Source: Eledone cirrhosa (Eukaryota; Mollusca; Cephalopoda; Octopoda; Eledonidae). From it: a stretch of 64,000 bases of DNA. Position numbers and translations under genes: made by a program. The first letter of the stretch is position 1. The number at the start of each line of letters is the position of its first letter. Under the pieces are notes generated by a model. The model saw nothing but the letters and a program-made list of their open reading frames with translations. It had not been told where the DNA came from and searched no databases. Positions 1 through 9,576 of this stretch are shown here, piece after piece. The stretch is taken from positions 52,399,881 through 52,463,880 of the forward strand of contig OZ024747.1 of assembly GCA_964016885.1 (NCBI GenBank), in the 5' to 3' direction.

Positions 1-19
1 TTACGGAGTTAAATATTAT

Positions 20-390
20 AATGAAATGACAGGAGGCTGGATTTGTGTAAATCCTTGAAAGGTTTATTATACTATGATCATTTCAATGACCGGGTTCCGT
101 ATGGATCCGGTGATATCATCAGGTATTCGAAATATAATACGTGAATGTAATAGATAAAATCCATGGGGCTGAAAATCGAGGGCCCGAGGGCAACCGCTAT
201 TCTGTTCCTTCAACCTCAGCCGGTCGCCCTCAATTTTCAGCCCCATGGATTTTATCTATTACATTCACGTATTATATTTCGAATACCTGATGATATCACC
301 GGATTCATACGGAACCCGGTCCTTGAAATGATCATAGTATAATAAACCTTTCAAGGATTTACACAAATCCAGCCTCCTGTCATTTCATTA
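20..390. repeat. Large foldback (inverted-repeat) element
   Basis: Arms at 20-183 and 226-390 are near-perfect reverse complements around a 42-bp loop at 184-225. A few point differences are visible, for example at the ATGACCGG / AAGGACCGG position and in GAAAATCGAGG versus GAAAATTGAGG. The arms have no open frame and no tRNA-like boxes. The structure fits a foldback or MITE-type DNA element, or a palindrome from an inverted duplication. I do not recognise the family. Its right end abuts a TA microsatellite; the left end lies close to the window edge, so a target duplication cannot be judged. Confidence 0.85.
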
Positions 391-394
391 TTAT

Positions 395-462
<68 letters not shown>

Positions 463-485
463 ATAAATTAACGGAGGCATAGGCC

Positions 486-520
<35 letters not shown>
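379..520. repeat. (TA)n microsatellite, interrupted
   Basis: ATT repeats pass into an almost pure TA run at about 397-457. After a 29-bp unique spacer (458-486) a second TA run follows at 487-520. Simple sequence directly visible. Confidence 0.95.
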
Positions 521-521
<1 letters not shown>

Positions 522-523
<2 letters not shown>

Positions 524-600
524 ACATCCAGCTGTAAAAATCCCAGTCAAAATACAGTTCCATCCAACCCATGCAAGCGTGGAAAAATAGACGTTAAATG
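522..600 (+). repeat. SINE 3'-part fragment
   Basis: Contains the sequence pair ACATCCAGCTGTA and CCATGCAAGCGTGG followed by AAATAGACGTTAAA. The same order (CATCCAGYTGTA, then CCATGCTGGCATGG, then GTGGAC) occurs at 4060-4165 and in shorter form at 11064-11100. It is the tail half of a cephalopod-type SINE without its tRNA head. Family assignment is by recognition. Confidence 0.55.
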
Positions 601-799
601 GTGGTGGCAATGATACACATACACATATGCATACTCCTCAAACATACAGCCATAACAGGACCCTATATATGTTTCAGTAAATAACATATGTAATATTAAC
701 TTGGCACTAAACCAAAATGAAACGGAAGTTAAATTATACAGATAAAAAAAAAAAAAAAAATTGAAATTCGCAAGCACCCATACCGGGAGTTTTTTTTTG

Positions 800-1020
800 G
801 GGGGGGGGGTAATGATAGGGGGCCTCAGTTCTATCATGAAAAGCAATGTGAAATGAAGTATCTTGCTCAAGAACACGTGCCATCTGTTCTTATCATAAAA
901 ACTATGTGAAATGAAGTGTCTTGCTCAAGAACACAACTTGCCATCTAGACCAGTAATTGAACCCTGTAGCTTATGGTTGTGAGCCTAACCGCATAACCTT
1001 AACCAGTAGGCCACAAGCCT
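800..1020 (-). mobile_element. SINE-B-like copy, minus strand
   Basis: The middle GAAATGAAGTGTCTTGCTCA is shared with SINE-B at 2436-2677 and 3060-3397 and with the copies at 11325, 12830 and 22460. Downstream on + lies a degenerate minus-strand B box (CCAGTAATTGAACCC) and an A-box-like CTTAACCAGTAGGCC. The GAAATGAAGT..TTGCTCAAGAACAC segment occurs twice (about 850 and 908), so there is an internal duplication or two overlapping insertions. Confidence 0.65.
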
Positions 1021-1289
1021 TCACTATAAAACTATTTCTTTTAAAAATGAAAGACAAGGGTATAAAAATGTTGGCAACTGAAAAGAGCAAATTGTTTTGG
1101 ATTTTTATTTTTTCTCTTCTAGAAAAAAAAAAACAAAAAAAAAAAAACACTTTTTTTATTTATTTATTTTTTTTTATTTTTTTTTATTTATTCGTGGACT
1201 GTACCTGCTGCAGTTATATTTATAATAGCAGCAGCATCTAGTGAAGTTCTGCTACCATTTCTAGAATATCATTTACTGAGATACTGCTG
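1021..1289. repeat. A/T homopolymer-rich spacer
   Basis: Runs of A near 1122-1148 and of T near 1150-1190 are visible, flanked by ordinary AT-rich sequence. No supported gene: the short open frames on both strands are driven by the homopolymers. Confidence 0.7.
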
Positions 1290-1760
1290 AAATATGTGTG
1301 TGTGTGAGAGAGAAAGGAAGAGATGGTTGTAGCTAGAGAGAGAGAGAGAGAGAAAGATAGGTTGTGGAGACATAGACAACAAGAGATGTAGAGAGGAAGA
1401 TAGGTTGTGGAGAGACTGAGAGAGACAGACAATGAAAGAACTGTGTAGAGAGAGTGAGAGGGAAAGAGAGAGAGAGAGAGAGAAGATAACAAAAACTTTA
1501 GAGAGGAAGAAAAAAGACCTGCCTGTGTGTGGAGAGAGAAGGAGAGAGAGAGGGTGGTGGTTGTAGTGAAAATATCAAGAATTTTATTGAAAGAGAGAGA
1601 GGGAAGAGGGGGATAAAGAGATAGATGGTGCTGATGGTGGTGGTAGAGAGATAGGGGGGAGAGATGGTGGTGGTAGAGAGAAAGGGGGGAGAGATGGTGG
1701 TGGTGTTAGTGGTAGTAAAAATATCAAGAATTTTAGAGAGAGAGAGGTGGTGGTGATGGT
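1290..1760. repeat. Long GA/GGT purine-rich tract
   Basis: About 470 bp in which the + strand is dominated by GAGA runs and GGTGGTGGT or GATGGTG blocks, with recurring phrases such as ATATCAAGAATTTTA. It is not a pure microsatellite: several diverged sub-blocks (GATAGGTTGTGGAGA, GGGGGGAGAGATGGTGGTGG) are repeated. Minus-strand frames here (Leu/Ser-rich) are low-complexity artefacts. Confidence 0.85.
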
Positions 1761-1918
1761 GAAAATATGAAGAACTTTAGTAGAGAAAGAAATAATAATA
1801 GCAGTATGAACTTATTTTTAGTTCTTGAAGTAGAAAGAAAGACATTTAGAATTCCATTTCAGTTGAGTTTTACCATTTTTAATAAAAACATAAGACAGAC
1901 ACCCTCCTGTCATCTCAT

Positions 1919-2110
1919 CACTGTCTCTACTACTACTACTACTACTTATACCATCACTACAACTAACACTACCAAACTACTACTGCCACAACTACTTCTA
2001 CCACTATCACTGCCACTACAACTATCACCATTACTACTATAGCTACCACCAGTACTAACTACTACTACCACCACAACCACAACAATTAACACCACCACCA
2101 CTACTAACTA

Positions 2111-2150
<40 letters not shown>

Positions 2151-2155
2151 AACCA
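1919..2155. repeat. (ACT)n/(ACC)n triplet tract
   Basis: Imperfect ACT, ACC and ACA triplets run for about 235 bp. Thr/Leu/Pro-rich readings in this stretch come from the triplets. It lies 160 bp from the complementary-looking GGT/GA tract at 1290-1760. Confidence 0.9.
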
Positions 2156-2235
2156 GATACAGGTGGTGTAAGTTCAGATACAGTCTAAAATAAAATACCC
2201 TCTTCAGATATGTAAGCTACTGTCAGTTATATGGT

Positions 2236-2435
2236 AGATGTTATGAGATAAAGGTATGTATGTATACACGTGTGAGTATATGTGTTGGAATTGCATGCAT
2301 GAATGTGTGTATATATGTATGTATATATGTATGTATAAATGTATGTATATGTGTTGGAATTGCATGCATGTTGTGTGTATTTATGTATGTATATAAGTAT
2401 GTATATATGTATATATATATGTGTGTATATATGTA
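2236..2435. repeat. GTAT/TATG simple repeats with a duplicated unit
   Basis: Imperfect GTATGTATATAT repeats. The phrase GTGTTGGAATTGCATGCATG occurs twice (about 2281 and 2351), indicating a tandem duplication of a roughly 70-bp segment. Confidence 0.8.
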
Positions 2436-2677
2436 TCATCATCATCATCATCATCATTTTACGTCCGCTTTTCCCTGCTTGCAAGGGTGGGACGGGAACT
2501 GATTCTGGCTTGATTTCTAAAGCTGGATGCCCTTCCTAACACCAACCTCATTTACAGTGGGTGCTGGGTGCTTTTTTTTTTTGCCGTGGAATGATATGGA
2601 CCCCAGTCCCTATCATCTCATTTCTACAGCTGAGTAAACTGGAGCAATGTGAAATAAAGTGTCTTGCTCAAGGAAAC
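2436..2677 (-). mobile_element. SINE-B (ATG-tailed), minus strand, head-truncated
   Basis: Begins on + with (TCA)n, the reverse of a (TGA)n tail, and reads in reverse through the same body as the + copy at 3060-3397: GTCCGCTTTTCCCTGC, GGATGCCCTTCCTAAC, GGTGCTGGGTGC and CATTTCTACAGCTGAG. Similarity is very high, so the copies are fairly young. This copy stops after TTGCTCAAGG, so it lacks the tRNA-like head. It also lacks a segment of about 24 bp (TGGTCATGTAGG region) that the + copy has between ATTCCA and CGGCAAAA. Confidence 0.85.
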
Positions 2678-3059
2678 TACATGTATGTGAATCACAATAG
2701 TAAACTGGAGATAAGTGTGTATGCACCACAATGCTAAACTGGAAATATATATTTATATGTATATATTTATATTAAAGAAGTGAACTGGGAGTATTTGTGT
2801 TTCGCTATAGTGAGAGCAGATAACCTCTGCCACCCATACTGATTTCATAAACTCCTGAGAGGGTACTGTAGAAATTGTCCTGTATTCCTCACCTGAGAGA
2901 GGGAGGTGGAAGAAAAGGTGTGTGTATATATATATGGTGGCAGGGGTTATCTGCTCTCACTATAGTGAAACACACACATATATATATATATATAAAGAAT
3001 TTGCTCCGAAATCATTAGACGTGTCCGTCGAACCTGCGGGTCCAGAATCAGACAGATCC
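2678..3059. repeat. Hairpin-bearing spacer (arms 2797-2833 and 2937-2973)
   Basis: Two 37-bp arms are reverse complements with 2 mismatches (centre motif CTATAGTGAGAGCAGATAAC) around a 103-bp loop. The segment separates the two inverted SINE-B copies. No open frame or known family is evident. It may be a small foldback element inserted between the SINEs. Confidence 0.8.
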
Positions 3060-3397
3060 ACACAATGATCGTTAGAGCATTGGCCTTGCAATCGAAAGGT
3101 TGTGAGTTCAATTCTCAGACCGGGTGATGTGTTGTTTCCTTGAGCAAGACACTTTATTTCACATTGCTCCAGTTTACTCAGCTGTAGAAATTAGATGATA
3201 GGGACTGGGGTCCATATCATTCCACTGCAAAGTGGTCATGTAGGTGCCACGGCAAAAAAGCACCCAGCACTCACTGTAAATGAGGTTGGTGTTAGGAAGG
3301 GCATCCAGCTGTAGAAATCAAGCCAACATCAGTTACTGTCCCACCCTTGCAAGCAGGGAAAAAGCGGACGTAATGAAATGATGATGATGATGATGAT
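3060..3397 (+). mobile_element. SINE-B, full-length-looking, plus strand
   Basis: A tRNA-derived head is visible: A-box-like TGATCGTTAGAGCATTGG at about 3066 and B-box-like GAGTTCAATTCTC at about 3104-3116. The conserved body (TTGAGCAAGACACTTTATTT, GCACCCAGCACTCACTG, AAGGGCATCCAGCTG, CCTTGCAAGCAGGG) follows, ending in a (GATGAT)n tail. Such elements are transcribed by RNA polymerase III from the internal boxes and need a LINE for retrotransposition (family knowledge). It forms an inverted pair with 2436-2677. Confidence 0.88.
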
Positions 3398-3514
3398 ATA
3401 TATAACGAAGGAGGTGTGGTAAGGAACAAGATGGACCTAAACTAAAATTCTAATTTAGTCCAGAAATAGCCGTCGAAACGGCTTGAGCTCTGCCGTCGGC
3501 GTCAAACATTTTCC

Positions 3515-3545
<31 letters not shown>

Positions 3546-3981
3546 ATTTATATATATATATAATAGAGAAAGCGAGAGAGAGTGAGGCAATGAGAGGACA
3601 TATATATAGAAATGGAGAGATAAAGTGATAGTCAGGGAGAGGGGGAAAGAGAGAACTGTTTACTTAAGCAATAAAAACAAGTTTAGAACATGAATTGTTG
3701 TAATTTAAATTAATTCTTATTTTTCCTTTGAAAACATTTTTTTTTTCATTTATGTTCAAATAAAACATTTTTGAAGTTAATTACAAGTGTGTGTGTGTGT
3801 GTGTGAGTGTGTGGGTGTGAGAGAGAGAGTGAGGAGGTGGGAGAATGTAAAATACATATGCAAAATAATGTGTACTCCCACATTAATGTGAGTGTTATGT
3901 TGTTTATATGTATTAATGAGTACATATATTCTATTACTTAGTGAATAGAGAGCTCATCCAAATGTATGTATATATGTGCCA

Positions 3982-4030
<49 letters not shown>

Positions 4031-4059
4031 TACACATACATACATGCATACCAACAAAC
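3398..4059. repeat. Unassigned AT-rich spacer with microsatellites
   Basis: Holds TA runs (3514-3565, 3988-4018), a GA patch (3566-3600), a (GT)n run (3787-3812) and CA repeats (4019-4035). A 16-bp near-palindrome AGCCGTCGAAACGGCT lies at 3468-3483. No gene recognised. Confidence 0.75.
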
Positions 4060-4165
4060 ATTTAGCACAGCTAAACGATCCCTTTGTGTCGTAAAGGCAT
4101 CCAGTTGTAAAACATTGTCACAAAACATACTGTCCAACCCATGCTGGCATGGATAAGTGGACATA
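4060..4165 (+). repeat. SINE 3'-part fragment
   Basis: CATCCAGTTGTAAAACATTG, then CCAACCCATGCTGGCATGG and GTGGACATAAAGATGATGA-like sequence, matching the order at 522-600. The head is missing; flanks are simple repeats. Confidence 0.55.
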
Positions 4166-4309
4166 AAGATGACTGATTATATACATACATATACTATACA
4201 CATTATATATATGTATATAATGTACAGGCATATGAGACAGAATCATTGAAGTTCTTTTGTAAGCTGTGTACACTAATTCACTTATATATGAATGAATACA
4301 TCCTACTGT

Positions 4310-4374
4310 ATATATGTGTGTGTATATATATATATATATGTGTATATATATATGTATGTATATATATATATATA

Positions 4375-4445
<71 letters not shown>

Positions 4446-4448
4446 GCA
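4310..4448. repeat. (TA)n/(TG)n microsatellite
   Basis: About 140 bp of TATATA with TGTG interruptions. All Tyr/Ile-rich open frames here on both strands are artefacts. Confidence 0.95.
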
Positions 4449-4558
4449 TGCAGCTGCTTTTTCCTTTTTCATAAAGCAAAAAGGTTTCATGTGACTAATT
4501 AATGGTAGAGGATGTGGATGTAGAAAGTTATATGAAGACTGACTGGAGAACCTAACTC

Positions 4559-4560
<2 letters not shown>

Positions 4561-4594
<34 letters not shown>

Positions 4595-4797
4595 TTCTAC
4601 TATTGGCACAAGGCCAGCAATTTCGGGGAAGGGGAAAGTCAATTAAATCAACCCCAGTACATTGTTGCTACTTATTTTATCGACCCCATAAAGATGAAAG
4701 GCAAAGCTAGCCTCGGTGGGATTTGAACTCAGAACATAAAGGGTTGTAACTATGTCGCAAAGCATGTCCGACACTCTGCCGATACTCTTGATTTACC
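4561..4797 (-). mobile_element. SINE-A (ATT-tailed), minus strand, older copy
   Basis: Reads on + as (AAT)n tail, GGCACAAGGCCAGCAATTT, TATTTTATCGACCCC, GATGAAAGGCAAAGC, then the minus-strand B box (GGATTTGAACTCAGA) and head. Contains the internal AGTCAATTAAATCAACCCCA, the intact version of the TTAA site used by the MITE at 17638. Several substitutions in the head region suggest age. Confidence 0.85.
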
Positions 4798-4856
4798 GAA
4801 CAACAACAAAAAGAAGAATGGTTTATAAACTTGACAAAAACAAATATAGGATTTAA

Positions 4857-5076
4857 CCCTTTAGTATTCACATTACTCTATATTTACTATTATATTTTCA
4901 TGGTAAAGGCTTTACCTCACATAATTACCTCACATAATATCGAATCTATGAGATTTTGAAAGTATTTATTTTGAGAATAATACCTTAACATCAGTTTGAG
5001 CGACCAGTTACAGCCAGTTTCAACAGAAAGAGGTAGAGAATTCTGGCTGGTTTTGGCCGGTTTGAACATTAAAGGG
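4857..5076. mobile_element. TTAA-flanked MITE (copy 1)
   Basis: 220 bp bounded by TTAA at 4853-4856 and 5077-5080. Ends are CCCTTTAGTATTC and, in reverse complement, CCCTTTAATGTTC. There is no coding capacity. TTAA duplications and CCC-starting ends are features of piggyBac-type non-autonomous elements (family knowledge); the assignment is inference. The inner GGCTGGTTTTGGCCGGTTT matches other copies in the window. Confidence 0.75.
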
Positions 5077-5080
5077 TTAA

Positions 5081-5635
5081 AGGCGGAGAAATTTCATATT
5101 TGACAAAGAAGCATTCACCAATCCACTTTGATAATCTCATAGCAATGCAACCCCACTGGTCATCTTTTGAAATATTCAATAGTGGTGGGTGGAGGGAAGG
5201 GAGCTCTATCCATAAACTGGAACAAAAGATTTTCAGCATTTATTAGTGGGATGATACAGAGAAAATATTTCACAACTTTTTAAGACAAACATTTCATCTT
5301 ATCTCCCTTTGATTCTAGCCTACTTCACTCTGCATGTATATGTATGCGTGTGTGGGTGTATAGGTAGGCGTGTGTGTGTGTGTGTGTGTTTACATATTCA
5401 ATTTCATGTACATGGGTGGCCGATTTGGCAGAGTTGGTTGAGCTTTGGATATTCTTTCTGGCTGTCTGCACTATGAATTCTACAACAAAAAAAATTGAAA
5501 ACTTATGGCTACTACTACTACTACTACTATTACTACTTTTCAGGAGTACTTCCTAATTAAAAGGTAGATAGAGCTTATAGTGAAGTTTGTGTGCATATGT
5601 CTGAGAGAGATGGTGAGTAAAGTGATGTTTTTGTG

Positions 5636-5678
<43 letters not shown>

Positions 5679-5828
5679 GAGAGCGAGAGTTTGAGATGAG
5701 AGAGGGAGGGAAATTTTTTTGGCCACTTGGAACCAGTAATAGTGACTGCTGCTGATAATGATGATAGTGGAGGAGGAGGAGGAGACATGATAGCAACCCT
5801 AACACACTTTTCTCTGGTAAATTTAACT
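5081..5828. other. Unassigned spacer with simple repeats
   Basis: No recognisable gene. Contains (GT)n at 5370-5390, (CTA)n at 5510-5535, a long (GA)n run at 5638-5692, and GGAGGAGGAGGAGG near 5768. An open minus-strand frame over the GA run is Ser/Leu low-complexity. Confidence 0.6.
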
Positions 5829-5830
5829 GA

Positions 5831-6030
5831 AAATAATAATAAAATAATTGTTTCTACTTTTGGCACAAGGCCAGCAATTACCCAGTGTATTACTGGTACT
5901 TTATTTTATCGACCCCGTAAGGATGAAAGGCAAAGTTAACCTCGGCGGGATTTGAACTCAGAATGGTAAGGGCCGTAACTCTATGCGTCAAAGCATGGCG
6001 TCCGACCCTCTACCGATACTGCCAATCCAC
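5831..6030 (-). mobile_element. SINE-A, cluster member 1
   Basis: Complete layout: (AAT)n-rich tail, GGCACAAGGCCAGCAATTA, TTTATTTTATCGACCCCG, AAAGTTAACCTCGGCGGG, minus B box TTTGAACTCAG, and the head ending CTGCCAATCCAC. It lacks the GGGGAAAGTC..TTAAATC segment present in copies at 4561 and 6043, so it belongs to a shorter subtype. AAAATAATAATAA flanks both sides, a possible target duplication blurred by the microsatellite. Confidence 0.9.
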
Positions 6031-6042
6031 CTCCCTTCCGTA

Positions 6043-6047
6043 AAATA

Positions 6048-6079
<32 letters not shown>

Positions 6080-6272
6080 TTCTAATTAAGGCACAAGGCC
6101 AGCAATTTGTGGCCAAGGGAAAGTCGATTAAATCGAATCTAGTGCATTACTGGTACTTTATTTTATTTAGGATAAAAGGCAAAGTTAACCTCGGCAGAAT
6201 TTGAACTCAGAATGTAAAAGGCCGTAACTCTTTACTACAAAGCATATTGTCCAACATTGCCAATCCTCCGCC
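6043..6272 (-). mobile_element. SINE-A, cluster member 2 (long subtype)
   Basis: Includes the AAAGTCGATTAAATCGAATC segment absent from the short subtype. Diverged in the middle (TTTATTTTATTTAGGATAAAA: the GACCCCGT part is lost) and in the head. Older than its neighbours. Confidence 0.85.
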
Positions 6273-6276
6273 CTAA

Positions 6277-6489
6277 CTTTCCTAATAATTGTTTCTACTG
6301 TTGGCACAAGGCCAGCAATTACCCAGTGCATTACTGGTACTTTATTTTATCGACCCCCGTAAGGATAAAAGGCAAAGTTAACCTCGCCGGGATTTGAACT
6401 CAGAATCGCAAGGGCCGTAACTCTTTACTACAAAACATGGCATCCGACCCTCTACCGATACTGCCAATCCACCGCCCTTTCCTAATAAT
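6277..6489 (-). mobile_element. SINE-A, cluster member 3, with 13-bp target duplication
   Basis: The short-subtype SINE body 6290-6476 is bounded by the identical 13-mer CTTTCCTAATAAT at 6277-6289 and 6477-6489. This marks a single target-primed insertion event between member 2 and the tail of member 4. The target itself contains AATAAT, matching the SINE tail. Confidence 0.92.
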
Positions 6490-6712
6490 AATGTTAATTG
6501 TTTTTACTTTAGGTATAAGGTCAGCAATTTGAAAAGGAGAGGAGAATCGATTAAATCGTCTCCAGTGTATTACTGGTACTTTATTTTATCGACCTCGTAA
6601 GGATGAAAGGCAAAGCTAACCTTGGAAAGATTTGAACACAAAAAGTAAAGGACCGTAACTCTATGCTGCAAAGCAGGGTGTCCGGCACTCTACTGAGACT
6701 GCCAATTCACCA
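6490..6712 (-). mobile_element. SINE-A, cluster member 4 (long subtype, diverged)
   Basis: TTTTTACTTTAGGTATAAGG is followed by the long-subtype segment AGAATCGATTAAATCG, TTTATTTTATCGACCTCG and a substituted B box region (GATTTGAACACAAA). The A box and first half of the head remain recognisable. Confidence 0.85.
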
Positions 6713-6714
6713 CC

Positions 6715-6905
6715 CTAATAATAATAATAATAATAATTGTTTCTACTTTAGGCACAAGGCCAGCAATTACCCAGTGCATTACTGGTACTTTATTTTATCG
6801 ACCCCGTAAGGATGAAAGGCAAAGTCAACCTCGGCGGGATTTGAACTCAGATCGTAAAGGGACGTAACTATGCTGGAAAGCATGGCGTCCGACCTTCTAC
6901 CGATA
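6715..6905 (-). mobile_element. SINE-A, cluster member 5 (short subtype)
   Basis: (AAT)n, TGTTTCTACTTTAGGCACAA and the standard short-subtype body. The head stops at CTACCGATAATAATAAT, so the last head bases (CTGCCAATCCAC) are lost into an AAT microsatellite. Close to members 1 and 3 in sequence. Confidence 0.88.
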
Positions 6906-7015
6906 ATAATAATAATAATAATAGGTATCAACATAATCATCATTGTAGCAACTTTAGTTCACATTGGCAGTTAGCCAGCACTTCATAAGCTGATGTGTGT
7001 TGTATGGACAATGTA

Positions 7016-8480
7016 AACATACACACACACACATACTTTCACCAACACACTCTGATGTACACACACACATATATTTACAGATATACTCTGATGTACATAT
7101 ACATTTAGACCGACACACTCTGATGTAGACACACACATACTTTCACCAACACACCCTGATGTTTGGACACACACACACACTCACACACACTCACATATTT
7201 ACACTGATATACTCTAATGTACATATACACTTAGACCGACACACTCTGATGTAGACACACACATACTTTCACCAACACACCCTGATGTTTGGACACTCAC
7301 ACACACTCACATATTTATACTGATATACTCTAATGTTCATATACACTTAGACCGACACACTCTGATGTAGACACACACATACTTTCACCAACACACCCTG
7401 ATGTTTGGACACACACACACACATATTTACACTGATATACTCTGATGTACATATACACTTAGACCGACACACTCTGATGTAGACACACACATACTTTCAC
7501 CAACACACCCTGATGTTTGGACACACACACACATATTTACACTGATATACTCTGATGTACATATACACTTAGACCGACACACTCTGATGTAGACACACAC
7601 ATACTTTCACCAACACACCCTGATGTTTGGATACACACACACACTCACATATTTACACTGATATAGTCTGATGTACATATACACTTAGACCGACACACTC
7701 TGATGTAGACACACACATACTTTCACCAACACACCCTGATGTTTGGATACACACACACACTCACTTATTTACACTGATATACTCTAATGTACATATACAC
7801 TTAGACCGACACACTCTGATGTAGACACACACATACTTTCACCAACACACCCTGATGTTTGGATACACACACACACTCACATATTTACACTGATATAGTC
7901 TGATGTACATATACACTTAGACCGACACACTCTGATGTAGACACACACATACTTTCACCAACACACCCTGATGTTTGGATACACACACACACTCACTTAT
8001 TTACACTGATATACTCTAATGTACATATACACTTAGACCGACACACTCTGATGTACAGACACATACTTTCACCAACACACCCTGATGTTTGGACACACAC
8101 ACTCACATATTTACACTGATATACTCTGATTTACATATACACTTAGACCGACACATTCTGATGTATAGACACACACATATATTTACACTGATATACTCTG
8201 ATGTACATATACACACACACACCTATATATACTTAGACCGACACACTGATGTACACACACACACACTTTCACCAACACACTCTGATGTATGGACACACAC
8301 ACACACACACACATATTTACACTGATATACTCTGATGTATGGACACACACACACATACTTTCATCAACACACTTTGATGTATGGACACACACACACACAC
8401 ATATTTACACTGATATACTCTGATGTACATATACACACACATATGTACTTAGACCGACACACTCTGATGTACAGACACAA
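7016..8480. repeat. 116-bp minisatellite built of three related sub-units
   Basis: TTAGACCGAC recurs at about 7105, 7231, 7347, 7459, 7569, 7685, 7801, 7917 and 8032, i.e. every 110-126 bp and mostly 116. Each period holds three diverged sub-units: TTAGACCGACACACTCTGAT, TTCACCAACACACCCTGATG and TTACACTGATATACTCTGAT, each followed by a CA-rich linker of variable length. The array decays after 8040. His/Thr-rich or Cys/Val-rich open frames over it are artefacts of CA/GT composition. Confidence 0.93.
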
Positions 8481-8777
8481 ACATGTTTCTCCCTTACACT
8501 ATCACACAGACACTAACATACATACACACACAATATGAAAAACAAAGTAATCCTCAAAATAAAATATAAATGAACATATATATATGCGTGTGCGTGTGTA
8601 TATGTCTCATACATATGTATATATAGTCAAACCGTTTCCACCATGCCAGGCTGGTTATCTTCTACATATTTCCATATATAATATATATCGGCTTAATTTG
8701 TTAAAAAGAAAAAAACGGAGATGATGCTAACATATTTAGACATCTGTAGGTAGTGTAGAAAATAATACACACACACA

Positions 8778-8837
<60 letters not shown>

Positions 8838-9086
8838 TCCTATATACACACACACAAAGAATAAGAATTATTTTTTTATATATAGGCAAAGACGACTAAT
8901 CCACACACACACACACACGCAGATATATATGCATGTGTGTGTGTGTGTGTATATAAAGAAGAAAGTATTTTTATATATAAGTGAAGACGACTTGTACTAT
9001 TACTACTAAACACACTAGCTCTATCTTGAAAATGACAGAATTTTCAACAAGAGAAAAATTAAAACATATTTTTCATTATTATGGGG
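8481..9086. other. Unassigned AT-rich spacer
   Basis: Holds a (TA)n run at 8781-8836 flanked by (AC)n, and a second CA/GT patch at 8904-8955. No gene or recognisable element. Confidence 0.6.
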
Positions 9087-9270
9087 AATTGGCAGTATCG
9101 GTAGAGGGTTGGACGCCATGCTTTCCAGCATAGTTACGTCCCTTTACAGTCTGAGTTCAAATCCCGCCGAAGTTAACTTTGCCTTTCATCCTTACGGGGT
9201 CGATAAAATAAAGTACCAGTAATGTACTGGGTGATTGCTGGCCTTGTGCTTAAAGTAGAAACAATTATTA
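9087..9270 (+). mobile_element. SINE-A, plus strand
   Basis: The copy that shows the family in sense orientation: A box TTGGCAGTATCGGTAGAGGG, B box TGAGTTCAAATCCCG (about 9160), TTTGCCTTTCATCCTTACGG, GTCGATAAAATAAAGTACC, and the 3' end GGCCTTGTGCTTAAAGTAGA followed by AACAATTATTAT. ATTATTAT is present just upstream (about 9076) and in the tail, a possible short target duplication. Confidence 0.92.
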
Positions 9271-9362
9271 TATATATATATGTGTGTGGTTGATGTCTGG
9301 GAGAAAGGAGTACCGAATACCAAAGTACAATTTTAATACTCATTTATATTAAGGCCTTAATA
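9271..9362. other. Short unassigned spacer between SINEs
   Basis: TA repeat (9268-9280), then 80 bp of unremarkable AT-rich sequence. Confidence 0.5.
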
Positions 9363-9576
9363 ATACCCTAATAATAATTGTTTCTATTTTTGGCACAAGG
9401 CCAGCTATTAACCAGTGTATTACTGGTACTTTATTTTATCGACCCCACAGGGATGAAAGTCAAAGTTAACCTCGGCGGGATTCGAACTCAGAATGGAAAG
9501 AGCCGTAACTCTATGCATCAAAGCATGGCGTCTGACCCTCTACCGATACTGCCAATCCACATACCCTAATAATAAT
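9363..9576 (-). mobile_element. SINE-A with perfect 16-bp target duplication
   Basis: Body 9379-9560. The identical 16-mer ATACCCTAATAATAAT lies at 9363-9378 and 9561-9576. The body is a short-subtype copy with few changes (CCCACAGGG for CCCGTAAGG). This is one of the cleanest insertions in the window and supports recent activity. Confidence 0.93.

Noticed and set aside
3066..3120. Functional tRNA gene from A and B boxes
   Set aside because: The boxes belong to SINE heads. No complete cloverleaf with acceptor stem is visible in this or the other SINE copies.
6711..6716. ACCCTAA-like strings at SINE junctions as telomeric sequence
   Set aside because: Isolated single units that form part of SINE target duplications (for example ATACCCTAATAATAAT), not tandem telomere repeats.
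8089..8538. His/Thr-rich plus-strand frames and Cys/Val-rich minus frames
   Set aside because: Produced by the CA-rich 116-bp minisatellite.
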